Shown here piece by piece: positions 37,297 to 50,099 of a stretch of 64,000 nt of DNA. A program made the position numbers and the translations under genes. Each line of letters opens with the position of its first letter. Within the stretch, counting starts at the first letter, position 1. The notes under the pieces were generated by a model, which saw only the letters and a program-made list of their open reading frames with translations, was not told where the DNA came from and made no database searches. This DNA comes from Cercis canadensis (Eukaryota > Streptophyta > Magnoliopsida > Fabales > Fabaceae), in assembly GCA_003255065.1 (NCBI GenBank), contig QAOA01001291.1, positions 75,416 to 139,415 on the forward strand, in the 5' to 3' direction.

Positions 37297-37846
37297 TGCT
37301 TAATTGTAATTTTAGTTCTCATATCTTAATAACTTAAACTTTTTAGTCCTCTCTTGTTTAAAAACGAATAATTTAGTCCCTCTAGATTTATAAAATGTGC
37401 AATTTTGGTCATTTCATATGTGAACCAAACTTTCTTAGATAAAGTTCAAGGTGTAAATATCTCTTATTCATAATTTCATTGTTCAAATTGAAGAGTTACA
37501 TTTTGCGAATATTTCCACAAAATTTCAATTCGATCTAATGGTGAATGATCTAGATCCCCGATTAAATGAAAACTACTAATTTTTATATTTTTGACTGAGT
37601 CTCATCATTAAATCGAATTGAAACTTCGTGGAAATGTTTGTAAGACGTAATTTGTCAATCTGAATAGCAAGATTGTGAATCAAAAAATTTTACATCTTAA
37701 ATTAAACTTGAGAAATTTTGTCTAAAAGACAGAAGGAACAAAATTACATATTTTATGAATATAGAGGGACTAAATTGTTAATTTTTAAACAAAAATGACC
37801 AAAAATTAAATTATTAAAATATGATGACCAAAATTACAATTGAGCA
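37297..37846. mobile_element. Long-palindrome MITE of about 550 bp
   Basis: The left end TGCTTAATTGTAATTTT pairs with the right end AAAATTACAATTGAGCA, and pairing continues for about 110 bases, then resumes inside (for example TTTCAATTCGAT on one arm and ATCGAATTGAAA on the other). The whole element can fold on itself. The style (TTTAGTCCCTCTA repeats) is common in Mutator-like plant MITEs. T runs at both edges hide the target duplication. No coding capacity. Confidence 0.7.
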
Positions 37847-37890
37847 TTTTTTTTCCCATGACGATACAAAGCCTCAAACCATAACTTCCT

Positions 37891-38225
37891 ACAAATTACC
37901 AAAATCCCTCACGATGATATCATATTTACTTTTCTTCACTTTTTGAGGAAGGCAGCGTCTACAATATACATTACTTAAGTTGTGTATCGGTGTCACAAAA
38001 TTTTTGACTCTTGAATTGGGCAAACATAGAAGACCATAGTCTACAAATTACCAATTACCAAAACCCCTACAAATTTCCAAAACCCCTCACCATTATACCA
38101 TACTTACTTTTCTTCACTTTTTGAGGAAGGCAGCATCTACAATATACATTACTTAAGTTGTGTATTAGTGTTACAAAATTTGTGACTCTTGAATTGGGCA
38201 AACATAAAAGACCATAGTCTACAAG
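37891..38225. repeat. Two-unit tandem repeat, 178-base period
   Basis: 37891-38046 and 38069-38225 align with scattered mismatches (for example AGGCAGCGTC versus AGGCAGCATC). It is absent from the matching place in copies 1, 2 and 3. No N is present, so the duplication is likely real. Confidence 0.75.
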
Positions 38226-39529
38226 TCATTATATACAAAGGTCCTTTGTTGAGTTTGCACCACTACACAATTCTTGAGTTGTGTATTGTAGCCCTCAAGA
38301 ATTGATGAACCATTGCAAATTTTTTAAATTGTAGATTTGGCGCTCTAAAATGAGAATTTAAGGTTAGGTTAAACTATCTATGGCATTGTGGTAAATTTAA
38401 AAGTTTTAAATGAAATAGGTCAATGATTAATGAAAGAAGAAAAAAGGCCCCAAAAGTGTGAGAAGATGATAGAAAATACCCTCAAGTTCATTATACATAA
38501 AATAAAATTTTCGTATGTGTAGAATAGGAAAATTCTTAGATTCTCAAATATAATTTCAAATCAACGAAATTGATTACAAAATCAAATTTCTTATATTCTT
38601 CAATTCACTGTTCAATTAATTAGCTTATCAGCATCATGGTCACCAAAGATATGGAAAGGAAGGAGAGTATCCACGAAGCCTGATCCAGGCCAGAAGCTTT
38701 GTTGGCAATTCCAGAATCTCTTCATCTTTCACTACTTAGATTTGTCCCTTTAGATATTTTGGAAGTTTCACACTTTTCTTTCTCTTTAAGAGATTGGATT
38801 TATATGTACAGGTTTCGAATATAAACAAAATAAATGTAAAACCAGCATAATGTAAAAGAGGTGGAAATAATTTTTTTTTTGTTTTCTCCGATATGTGTAG
38901 TTCAAAATACTTAAAGTATGGTGAGGTTTCAATTGTAATTATACATATTTATGTTGAAAACTCATATTTATAACTTCAGCCTAAAACATACGGAGGTTTT
39001 TTAGATATTTTTTATATTTATATAGTATGTTATACTACAGAAAAATAACTAATGTGTAAATGATATGTGTATAAGTCAATTATTTTTAAGTTTGTTTGAG
39101 AAAATAAAATAAATTATATTTATATTTAATAAAATATAAAAATTATGTATGTTTACCACGTCAGTATAGTATGACATACTCATATGATATCATAAATTCC
39201 ACGAAAACATAAACAAGAGAATCTGACTCTTTGCTGCACTTTAATCTAGTCAGCATTTTCTGGTGCCAAAAGCTAACAATGAAAAGTTGAAGTTCATAAA
39301 ATGGAACAAATACAAAGATTTGGATCCAGTCATGTCACTTGAGTCATGTTGCTCAGATCTGAGCCGTCCATTTCATTAAAGCTCATTTCAACCATTAAAT
39401 ATTAATGTGTTTTAATGGTTGAAATGACCTTAAATAGAATAGACGGCTTAGATCTAAGCAACATGACTCAAGTTAACATGACTGGATCTCTTCCCCAAAT
39501 ACAAGTTTAGACAATGCATTAAATTCGAA
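38226..39529. other. Array unit edge, no gene called
   Basis: 38280-38510 is the distal upstream part of unit 4, shared with 11260-11340 and 29110-29200. 38525-39270 repeats 21040-21700. An inverted pair around 39320-39490 (GATCCAGTCATGT at 39324 and ACATGACTGGATC at 39475, with TCAAGTCATGTTGC-like arms) marks a further small foldback insert of about 165 bases. I see no gene. Confidence 0.45.
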
Positions 39530-39662
39530 CCCAAAGTTGAGGTCCTAAATAACAGCAGCAGTAACCAAGCACCCAAATGCAGCCTCCCCCTGAAAGAATC
39601 AACAACATCCACTTTCTTCAGTTCCCAGACATCCTTCGAGTAGGGCGGAGCCGGATTCGACG
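39530..39662 (-). other. Conserved block 3' of RING copy 5 (possible exon 3)
   Basis: A TTCCAG acceptor-like site precedes a frame with S-K-D-V-W-E-L-K-K-V-D-V-V-D-S-F-R-G, nearly the same as beside copy 3, and the frame stays open to 39454. Confidence 0.4.
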
Positions 39663-40477
39663 CTGGAATTGGGGGGAAAGAATGAAAACAGAGAAAAAAG
39701 ATTTTCAATTTATTTACCATAGTACCATTAATAACTCTCTTATTTACAATATTGCCAACATGAATACTAGAGTTTTAGAAAAGGAGATTCTATGTTACCC
39801 AAATTATGTGGGAGGGGTAAAGACGGAAAATATCTCCTACCGAGAATTCGAGGCATAATGAACTTTTTAGTTTGGTACCATTATAAAGATCCAAAAAAAC
39901 TAAACATCAAGCGGTACGGGTCATATTTCCAAATTGTTGATAGAATTTAAATTTAACAAAGTCAAAGAAAATTGCTAGTATTTTAGCATATTTTTAACAT
40001 GTTTCACTTAATTTTTCGAGATCTTTGTTATAATATTAAAATAAAAATTTATTGTATCTAGATGTTTTTCGTTTTTACCCTTTAAAATATTAAGAGTAAC
40101 CTAGCTTCTATTTAAAAAAATCTACATTGAAAAGGATGTAAAATTTGTTTTATGTTTTTAGTTTTTAGAAACACAAATTGAAGACAATTTCTTACTAAAC
40201 ATATGGGCAAAACCAAGCTTCCAAACAAGTAATCAAATTGCACATTACTTACTTGAAAAAGGCTTGCAATATTTTTAAAGAAAATCCACTTATTAAAAAT
40301 ATAATTCATGGTTTGTTAACACCAAGGACAGTTGGTTCATTCCTATACAAAGAAATGTGAANGTTGCAATATTTTTAAAGGAAATCCACTTATTAAAAAT
40401 ATAATTCATGGTTTGTTAACACCAAGGACAGTTGGTTCATTCCTATACAAAGAAATGTGAATTAGCATTGAATTTAC

Positions 40478-42270
40478 CACTTGAGTCACTTGATGAGGTT
40501 CATCATCTTTGGTTTTCTGCTTCCAGACTCCAGGTTCTATAGCTTTGCAGTTGGGACATTCCATACGTCCTTTGTAATTAAAAGCTGATCCAATGCAATC
40601 TAAAGAAAAGAAGCACAATTGAGGCAAAATAAAATCAGCAAGTTTACCAGTCCAAGAGAGAGAGGTTTAATGTCAACCATTAATAAAAAAGAATTATCAG
40701 CATATTTAGCAGAACAGACTTAATTTCATAATTGTGTTCATCTATATCAAACTGTTTTGATATTTTGGCTATGAATTTAGATTCGAACGTGAAACCCACA
40801 AGCTCTCTTAATACCACTTAGTTACAAACTGTTTGATACTCATCTATTTGAAAATATCCACCACCTTAAAAGCAAGAAATATTTTGCCAATCATCATAGA
40901 ATTCAAAGAGCAAAACAAACTAGGTCCATGATATAATTAAATTGTTCACATCTATAAATATTATAATTTTTTTCAAAATCAAAAAGAAAACATTGCAACA
41001 CAAGCACATACAGTAAATTGGTCTAGGAATTTCTCAAAAAGGTTAAGATCCCAAGCTTGAATCTTCATTCTCTAGTATCGTCAACTAAAAATTATAGCTC
41101 TATCTATATAAGAAAAGAAAAAAAAAAGGAAAATATTGCGAAAAATTGGATGGATAAGAGAGAAAGAGATCATAATGGCATGTCCTTGCCACATCTTGGA
41201 ATAATAGATAGCAGTGGATTCAACAAAATCAAAGCAAACTGGACAGTAACAACTCAATCAAAGAGGATTCTAGACAGACAAAGGGGACAATTTGAGTTCT
41301 ACATTATTCCAAAGGAAATAACTCAATAGCTCAAACAAGTGACAAGGCCAACCGGAATAACATAGAATAGAACTCCATGATCTATTGCAAACTATTGGTC
41401 TATAAGACAATCAAACAAAAATTCAGGACGATGTCCCTTTTCTTCGCTTCTCTTCCAGTTCCTAGCCCAATTAAACTTGCACAGATTATCCATAGATGTA
41501 GCCAGTTTAAGCCAATACCAATTTGATTAGTTATTCTATTTGACCCTCCTTATCTGGTCCACCAAACAGACCCTAAATCTTTTCTGCAAATGCAATTTCA
41601 CTTTATTGCCTTTGATCTAAGGTCGTTATTGGAGTATCACGTCATATATGGGCACCTAAAATATGTATTAGACACAACCAAGCACACTACATTGAGCGTG
41701 CCGTTTGGTTCATCTAATAATCTCTCAACATTTTCTAATGGATTAAATCACAATCCTCACTATAGCCAAAAAGAATAAGAGAGGGGAAAGTCTTATTTAG
41801 GGCTTTCATGTCCAAGGGGCTAAAAATCATTCGATTTACTACCTTGTATAGCACAAACCACTACTTTGTAAAATACATGGCTTATTTTTTAAGAAGATAC
41901 TATACACAGCTCCGTCAAAAATTAAGATTTCCCTTATCAATTCTTATTAATTCTCTCCATAAGAATCAATTTTTGGATGATCTATTCATGTTTCCTCCAA
42001 TATTTTAACGAAGCCCCTTGATCAACACAGTTGAAAGAAAATTCAAAATTTTCAAAACTTTAGATTCAACAACAGCTCAAAAACCAAAATTGATCATCAA
42101 TTTAATTCCAATAATTCAAAAACTATATGAAATTAATAATCTAGACATCGTTCAGTCTTACCTAAATGAAAAGTGTCCTTGCATTGGAGCGTCACGGGAA
42201 CCCTAGGGCTGTTTTCGACAACATCCTCCAAGCAAATTGTGCACTTGATTGCAGAAGATGAAGTAGCCAT
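40478..42270 (-). CDS. RFI2-like RING gene, copy 5 (one ligand Asp)
   Basis: Exon 1 is 42162-42270 and exon 2 is 40478-40599. The donor GTAAG and acceptor TTTAG are intact and the frame is open across the join. Ligands are C10, C13, C30, D32, H35, C38, C51 and C54, so seven of eight are standard and the fourth is Asp instead of His (C-K-D-T-F-H-L-D-C). Asp can bind zinc in a RING, as in RBX1, so function is possible but not shown. The acidic tail is shortened (K-D-D-E-P-H-Q). The intron, about 1.56 kb, is the shortest of the array. A 98-base stretch at 40264-40361 is repeated after an N at 40362, just downstream of exon 2. An Athila element sits about 370 bases upstream of the ATG, which could disturb its promoter. 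Confidence 0.55.
40997..41127 (+). repeat. SINE-A in copy 5
   Basis: Flanked by AGAAAACATTGC (40985-40996) and GGAAAATATTGC (41128-41139); the B-box-like CAAGCTTGAATC is present. Confidence 0.65.
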
Positions 42271-42636
42271 GAATTCTCTGAGAAATTGTAGACTGGATAC
42301 GCTGATAGATAATTGTAGAGTGAAGGATATGAAGGTAAAGATGAACAAGGGCAAGTAATTGATATACAATTTCATACTAAGATTCAAAATTGAGCAAGCA
42401 AAGGCTTAGCTGGAACATGACGTCACTTTGCCTCCAAAAATGGAAACGAATTTATGAGAATTGGAAGCTATATGTGAATCGTTATGGCTACATGTTTTAT
42501 TTTTGGAGCTTGGAGACCCGTTACTCTTTTTCAAATACACAATGGTGGAGAGTGTCCATTTCTTCACCTTTTGAGGAATTTGAGGTTCGCTTGCACTATG
42601 TAAGGATGGCAAAATGCTTCACTTTGGCGGGAATCC

Positions 42637-44054
42637 TGATAAGTCGGTTTTATACCGCTTATCTCGTTTTATTCTTGCTTGATTTGTGTCTACTCTTGAA
42701 TATCTTAGGATAGGTTTTCACAATTTAAGTCTCCATTTTGTAGGTTTATGTTTTGGGAACCTTGAAAGTCATTTTGGAGCAATTCAGTGCAAGAAAGAAG
42801 GAAAATCATGCAAGCTGGAATTGAAGGCAAGGTTTGGGTGCCGCAGCGCCCTAACACATGAACTAGCCAGGTTTCAAGAAGGAGGGCACCACAGCGCCCT
42901 ATACCAGGCGCCACAACACCCTATGTTCAGAAACCAGCAAACTGAGGACAGAGAGAAGGGCGCCGCAGCGCCCTAGCACATGAAAAGGAGGGCGCCGCAG
43001 TGCCCTAGCTTCAACAAGCAGAGATAGAAATCCAAAAAGATGGGTGCAGCAGCGCCCAAACCGAAGGCTGCAGCCCCCCGACGGTCAACTCGTGATTTGA
43101 CCCATTGGCTTCCTAATTTCACTAGGAATCTTATTTTATTTTAATTCATTTTCTTCCTAAACTTCCTAGGACTTATAAATAGGACTCTTAAAGTCTAAAT
43201 TAGGATTCCACACTGGTTAGAGAAGAGGCAAGAAGAGAAGAGGATTCAAGCTTGAAGATCAAAACTTTCAGCATCGAATCATCACATCCCATAGTTCAAT
43301 TCTTCATCTCTCTCTTGTTATTGATGTCTAATCTATGTGTAATGTTATTTTCTGTAATTATCATGAACTAATTTCACCATCTAAAATGGAGATGTAGCCT
43401 AGCTTATGATGGATTGTAATTTCTAATGAATTAATCAAAGGACCTTCTTCTTAAATTGACTTCTTGATCTCCATACTTAATGCTTCTATTTGACCGGCTA
43501 TCAATTTAGAATAACAGATGATTACCATAATACTAGAAAGTTAGTTGTGATTGAGGACCATAGGGATTAAGAACATAAATTACATAAGGGATAGGAATAT
43601 ACCATTATAGTTTATGTAGCAATTAAAAAGAACCATAGAACGAATTGAATTCTGAGATTATTCGCAATTCACATAGGAATATAATGGATTCCTAGTTGGG
43701 AATATATTTGTTTGACCTTGGGAAAGGCTAATAAATGACTTAGAGTTCTTAGCTGTCAATTAGGAAGATTGTTGCGGATTAATGAATTAGGAATAAAGAT
43801 CCAGACTAGCTATGGTGAAATCGACATCCTAGATACTTTCTCGTCATATTCTTACTCATTTTTACAGCAATTATTCTCTGTTTACTATTTTGCATTTAAA
43901 TATTATCATAATTCATCTATCAATTGTCTAGATAAAATTAGAATACGCATAATTTTGGTACTTAGTAGCCACAGTCTCCGTGGGACGATACGTTATCTCA
44001 CTTCTTTATTACTTGCTTACGACACGTGCACTTGCGTTCACTTTTTACATAACA
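42637..44054 (+). mobile_element. Athila 5' LTR
   Basis: It is 1418 bases long. A CTATAAATAGG TATA-like box at about 43175 suggests the LTR promoter. Several GGGCGCCGCAGCGCCC-type hairpin units lie at 42838-43080. The last 100 bases (GTCTCCGTGGGACGATA) are typical of this clade. Confidence 0.9.
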
Positions 44055-44060
44055 CGTTTT

Positions 44061-44078
44061 TGGCGCCGTTGCCGGGGA
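44061..44078 (+). promoter_or_regulatory. Athila primer binding site
   Basis: TGGCGCCGTTGCCGGGGA lies six bases after the 5' LTR. This is the primer site commonly seen in plant Athila and Tat elements. Confidence 0.85.
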
Positions 44079-44297
44079 CTGTGCATCTATTAATATCAAT
44101 ACCAATGTATTCTAGTATTAGTCTAGATTTTATTTATTTTTGTAATCAAGTGGTGTGTGTATTTTTCAGGAAATTCTTCCTAGTGCATGAGAAGTTCGGG
44201 GCGCGAAAATTTGATTCCTTTGGATTCTGAAATCGAGAAGACTTGTAGATGAAACCGAAGGGAAAGGAGAAACGCATCACGACCAGCTCAAATTATT

Positions 44298-46260
44298 ATG
44301 GAAAATGCTAGAGAAAATCCACCACCACCTCCAGTGGTTGTCAAAAGACCTTTAAAGCACTATGGAGTTCCAACCGGACCTGTCCAAATCTCAGGAATCT
44401 CTAGGCCAACAATTGCGGCAAATTCCTTTGAAATCAAGCCCAGTGTCATCCAAATGATGCAAGCCAATCAGTTTGGTGGCTTTGTAACCAAAGATACAAA
44501 TGTGCACTTGGCGGGATTTCTGGAAATCAGCCACACATTCAAGTTCAATGGCGTTACTAATGACGCCCTCAGATTGCATTTATTCCCTTTCTCACTGAAG
44601 GATGAGGTGCGGAGTTGGTTATACTCCCTTCCAACAGGATCCATTTGTACTTGGGACCAAATGACGGCACAATTCTTGACACGATTCTTTCCTCCTGCGA
44701 GAACTGCCAGAATGCGAAACGATATCAACATTTTTGCTCAACATGAGACAGAAGTTTTGCATGAGGCATAGGAGCGGTTCAAGAGTTTGATGCGAAAGTG
44801 CCCGCATCACGGCTTACTGGAGTGGATGCAAATTCAAACCTTCTACAATGGTTTGAATGGCACCACTAGAACCTTACTTGATGCTACTGCAAATGGTTCC
44901 CTTATGGAGAAAACAACAGAGGAAGTTGTTCAGCTGTTTGATCAAATGGCGGATAGTGCCCGCCAATGGCCATCTAAAAGGATTCCAGCTAAGAAGGCTT
45001 ATGGGTTGCATGTTGTTGACCCCTTTGTTGCTCTTACTGCAAAAATAGGCATAATTGCAAAGCACTTGGGCACTCTTACAACTAATGTCATTCATTCAAT
45101 CGTTGCTTCTTGTGAAGTATGTCATGGTGAACACTCAAGTACGGATTGCCCAATTGTGACATCAGAAGCACCTCCATATTTTGAAGAAGCTCATTTTGTG
45201 GGGAATTTTAACAGGCCAAGCAACCCGTACTCAAATACATACAATCCGGGATGGAGAAACCACCCAAATTTCTCCTGGAAAAATTCTCAAATGTGGTTAA
45301 GCTACCCGGATTTCAACCACCATCTCAACCTCAGATGCAAGCTCCTACACCGCCTAAGATTTCTTTAGAAGATGCCCTTACTCAACTCACAGTGAATACC
45401 ACTCAGTTCATGACAAGGACAGACACGACACTCCAAAATCAAGCAGCTTCTATTAGAAACTTAGAGGTACATATGGGGCAAATCTCCAATTTACTCTCAT
45501 CAAGAGACCAAGGTTCACTGCCTAGCAATACTTTGAGAAATCCCAAAGAGCAAGTCAAAGCAATATCTCTGAGAAGTGGTAAAATACTTGAAGAACCAAA
45601 GAGAAAGGATACAACAGCGGAAATAACCATAGAAAACAACAATGTGGCTGCTGTACCTTCAGATGATACACCTAAGGGAGAGGTAGTTAAGGAGCAAAAA
45701 TCAAAGTCTATTCTCTTCCCTGATAATTCTCCACCTTACAAACCTCGGGTGCCATTTCCTCATCAGTTTCAAAAGCAGAACATGAATAAGCAGTTCTCTA
45801 AATTCCTTGAAGTCTTCAAGAAGCTCAACATCAACATACCTTTCGTAGAGACATTGGCACAGATGTCAAGTTATGTGAAGTTCATGAAGGAGATTCTCAC
45901 TAACAAGAGGAGATTAAAGGACTATGAAACAGTTTCACTTACTGAAGAGTGTAGTGTCATTCTCCAGAAAAAGTTACCTCCAAAGCTCAAAGATCCAGGG
46001 AGTTTTACTATTTCGTGCACTATTAGTAATATTTTCTTTGGTAAGGCATTATGTGATTTAAGTGCCTCTATTAATTTAATGTCTTTATCTGTTTACAGGA
46101 AACTTGGACTGGGAGAAGCAAAGCCGACCTCTATCATTCTCCAGTTAGTAGATCGATCTCTCAAGTACCCCAGAGGAATCCTAGAAGATGTGCTCATAAA
46201 AGTGGACAAGTTTATCTTTCCAGCAGATTTCATAGTGCTTGATATGGAGGAAGATTAGGA
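44298..46260 (+). mobile_element. Athila gag and protease region (fossil)
   Basis: After an ATG at 44298 the gag domain shows H-L-A-G-F-L-E, F-K-F-N-G-V-T-N-D-A-L-R-L, F-P-F-S-L-K-D and F-L-T-R-F-F-P-P, then R-K-C-P-H-H-G-L and Q-T-F-Y-N-G-L, which mark Athila gag. A zinc-knuckle-like C-E-V-C-H-G-E-H-S-S-T-D-C follows. From 45251 a Pro/Gln-rich linker leads to a region with L-C-D-L-S-A-S-I-N-L-M, the aspartic protease site of this clade in altered form. The region is broken. Confidence 0.88.
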
Positions 46261-46599
46261 GATACCCATTATCCTTGGCCGACATTTCTTGGCTATAGGG
46301 AATGCCCTCATTGAGGTGCAGAAAGGGCAACTCTTACTTCGAGTCAACAATGAAGAAGTTTCCTTCAATGTTTTCAAGGCTCTAAAGCAGTGTGATGAAG
46401 CATACAGTTATATGCGGCTGGATATGATTAATCACTGCACTACAGAGATTTTCCACGCTAGTCACCCTCCAGAACCATTGGAAGCTTGTCTCTTAGGCAT
46501 CTCTCCTGAGGAACATCCAGAAATCAATAGTTGCATGAGCTTCCTGAACGCTTTTCCTCCTCAATTTATCACAAGATCCTATGNCTCATTTGAGTTTAC

Positions 46600-49500
46600 T
46601 AAGGAGTATCTTCAAGCCTTTAAAAATATGAAAAAGGCTTTGACTTTGGTACCCATCATCATTGCACTAGATTGGTCACTGCCTTTTGAGCTCATGTGCG
46701 ACGCCAGTGATTATGCAGTTGGGGTAGTTTTAGGTCAACGACGGGACAAGTTGCTACATGCCATTTATTATGCCAGCCGTACACTCGACCATGCTTAGAT
46801 AAATTATGCTACTACTGAAAAGAAACTCCTAGCGGTTGTCTTCACCTTCGACAAATTCAGAGCATATCTCATTGGCTCGAAGGTTGTCTTCACTTATCAC
46901 TCCGCCATCAAATACTTGTTGGAGAAAAAGGATGTCAAATCGAGGTTAATTCGATGGGTTCTTCTCTTACAAGAATTTGACTTGGAAATTAGGGACAAGA
47001 AAGGCACTGAAAACCTAGTTGCAGATCATCTTTCCAGACTTAAGACTCCAGATGAGTTAGGGGCTACTGAAGTTCCCATTGATGACTCTTTTTTGGATAA
47101 GCAACTCTTTGCTCTTTCTCCCACAGTTCAACCATAGTTTAGTGATATTGCTAACTTCTTAGCTGTCAACCTTCTTCCACCAGATCAAAGCTACCATCAA
47201 AAGAAGAAATTCCTTTCCGTGGCCAAGCATTACTACTGGGATGAGCCACTCCTCTTCAAACATTGTTCTGACTCTATCATTTGACGATGTGTTCCTGAAG
47301 AAGAGATGTAAAGTATCCTCCATCATTGCCATGCATCACCGTACGGTGGACACCATGATGCAACTAGAACTGCAACCAAGATTCTTCAATCGGGTTTGTA
47401 CTGGCCTACCATCTTCAAGGATGCACACGCTTATGTCTTGGCTTGTGATCGTTGCCAAAGAATGGGTACCATCTCACGCCGTCATGAAATGCCACTAAAT
47501 AATATTCTAGAAGTAGAGTTGTTTGATCTATGGGGGATCGACTTCATCGGTCATTTCCCTTCATCCTGCAACAATCAGTACATATTGGTGACTGTGGATT
47601 ATGTGTCTAAATTGGTTGAGGCAATAGCTACACCGACCAATGACTCAAAAGTGGTGGTGAACTTGATAAACACACTTTTTATACAGTAGTTAACCCTCAT
47701 ATTTAGTTTCTTAAATCTCTTTTGGGCCTATTTGATTAGGCTTGGGCCTCATTTCATGACTTTGGATCTATTTGTGCCTAATTACATTTTTCAGCAATAT
47801 TGAGCATTTTATGCTGTCTCTGTGTTTCATACATATATTTAGTTATTGATGTCTAAAAATTTCTAGTCATACCTTGTAGGAAAGTTGAGAGAATGATCTA
47901 GAACTTTCATTCAGGGCCTAAAAGCTAATTCGGACATCCAGAAGGTCATATGCAGCCTGGAAAACAGAGAAGAGATGTTTTGGTAGGATCCTGACCCACA
48001 TGCAATGTTTGGAACATAACTTGAGCTTTAGCTGTCATATGGACTTGAAACTGGTCCCATTGGAAGGCTAAGACGCGGAGCTTCAATTTTTATTAAGATT
48101 AGTTAACCAGATTATATAGTTTAGATGGTCTTATTTCCTATGGAAGTTGTCTAATGGTTCCAGAAATCTGTTGGCACTTAAATGGGCCTAACTTCTTCAT
48201 GACAAGTCCAATTGAGCCCAAAACAAAGCCCAATGAAAGCTAAGGCCCATGGGAATAAGTGTGACCTAAGGGCAATTTAGGTGTGCATGCATTTTTGAAG
48301 GTCTATATGTTCAGAAGGAGGCAGCCGAAATCATATCAAGACTTAGGATATTTTTGGACAACTTTTCAAGTTTTCTTAGTCTTTAAGTTTTCTCTCTAGA
48401 TATTTTGTAAGAACTTGGCTTCTCTTGTTCATGAAGGGCTAAATACTCCAATCAATCCAGGTTTTGGCTGTTCTAATTATTAATTCTGAGATTATGCTTT
48501 GTTGTTATTCATATAGTTGTTACTCAAAGTTCTTTCAATACTCTGAAATATTCTGTTTGAATTGCTTAAATTCGGATTTGGATTATTCATGTGTTGATTG
48601 CTTAACTGCATGTGATAAAAGAGGATTGTATAATTAATTAATGGTTCTAAGATTTTGGACAGATTAATTACCCTTGGCTGGATTCTGGACTTAGGTTAAA
48701 CTAGATTTGAATGTTTGCTTAATTCATTTAGTCTCCTGTTGATCTAAATTCTGGTTGTTTAACTAGTGGATATCCATAGAGCACTGAGAGGCTTCTTGAT
48801 GTGTTTTAAAGGCCAAGACTTAGGTTAATAATTGAATAAATTCTCTGAAATCAAAGATGGATTAAAATCAAAATCAGTTGGACTTTGATTGGTTATTTTC
48901 CCTAAAGTTTACCACTTATAATTAATTTCTGTTAATCACTAAAACAAACAAAACCCCCTGTTTATATATTCTTAAAACTGATTCACAAAATAGAATAATC
49001 TTTTGGTTTGACTTAGGGTTGCCTTATGCTACAAGTAGCTTAGGTAAACTGACCTTAAACTTTCACTAATTTGAGGAGCCTCGACAGCTCATTAGAACTT
49101 CCTGAAGAATCACATTTTCACTAGGTTTGGCACTCCTAGAGCACTAATTAGTAATGAAGGCACGCACTTCAAAAATCAATATCTTGGTGCCTTATTGACC
49201 AAATATGGAGTTAAACATCGGATAGCCACTGCATATCACCCACAGACTAGTGGACAAGTGGAGATTTCTAACCAGGAGTTGAAATGGATTCTGGAGAAGA
49301 CGGTAAATGTCAATAGGAAAGATTAGGCAAGGAAGCTGGACAATGCACTGTGGGCATACATGACAGCATTCAAGACACCCATCGGCACCTCACCATACCG
49401 ATTGGTTTTTGGGAAGGCTTGTCATCTACCAGTTAAAGTGAAACATCAAGCATACTGGGCCACCAAGAAATTGAACTTTGATCTAAAAGTTGCAGGTGAA

Positions 49501-49850
49501 AGAAGTTACTTCAATTGAATGAGCTTGATGAATTTCGCCAGGATGCATATGAAAATGCCAAGCTCTATAAAAAAAGAACCAAGACATGGCATGACAAACG
49601 TATCCAGAAGCGTGAATTCATTCCAGGTCAAAAAGTCCTCTTATTCAATTCTCGTCTTAAGTTAATTCTTAGAAAATTGAAGTCCCGTTGGTCGGGTCCC
49701 TTCATGGTTGACAAGGTTTATCTCTATGGAGCTATTGAAGACAAAAATGGTGATCGCAAGTTCAAGGTCAATGGCCAACGCTTGAAGCACTACGTGGATG
49801 GAGAGGATGAGTTTCAGAAATCATTCATCACTCTCACCACCCTCAGTTGA
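46600..49850 (+). mobile_element. Athila pol region: RNase H and integrase remains
   Basis: RNase H is recognised by M-C-D-A-S-D-Y-A-V-G-V-V-L-G-Q-R and A-D-H-L-S-R-L. Integrase follows with [18 protein letters not shown] and, after a nested insertion, [10 protein letters not shown] and the C-terminal R-W-S-G-P-F. No complete reverse transcriptase is recognised. Broken. Confidence 0.88.
47688..49109 (+). mobile_element. LTR-like insertion nested in the Athila integrase
   Basis: About 1.42 kb of non-coding sequence separates two halves of the integrase, whose homology continues on the other side. Its composition and closing part (GGTTTGACTTAGGGTTGCC near 49006) resemble a solo LTR of a Gypsy element. 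No clear target duplication is visible. It is younger than the Athila element. Confidence 0.6.
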
Positions 49851-50099
49851 TTATTTTCAGAGCAAGTCAAGCTAAGGACTATAAACCAAGCACTTGTTGG
49901 AAGGCAACCCATCATTCTGAACCCTATCTTTTATGTTTACTTAGTTAGAGTCTTTTAGTTATTTCTTAATTTTTCGTATTCTTAGTACCTATTTTTCTTC
50001 TCTTTCTTCTAATTTATGTTTAACCAGGTGAGGAAACAAGTTTGGGGGTCCAAAGCTGGGAAATTACGGCTAAAATGACTCAATTCGCAAAACAAGGCA

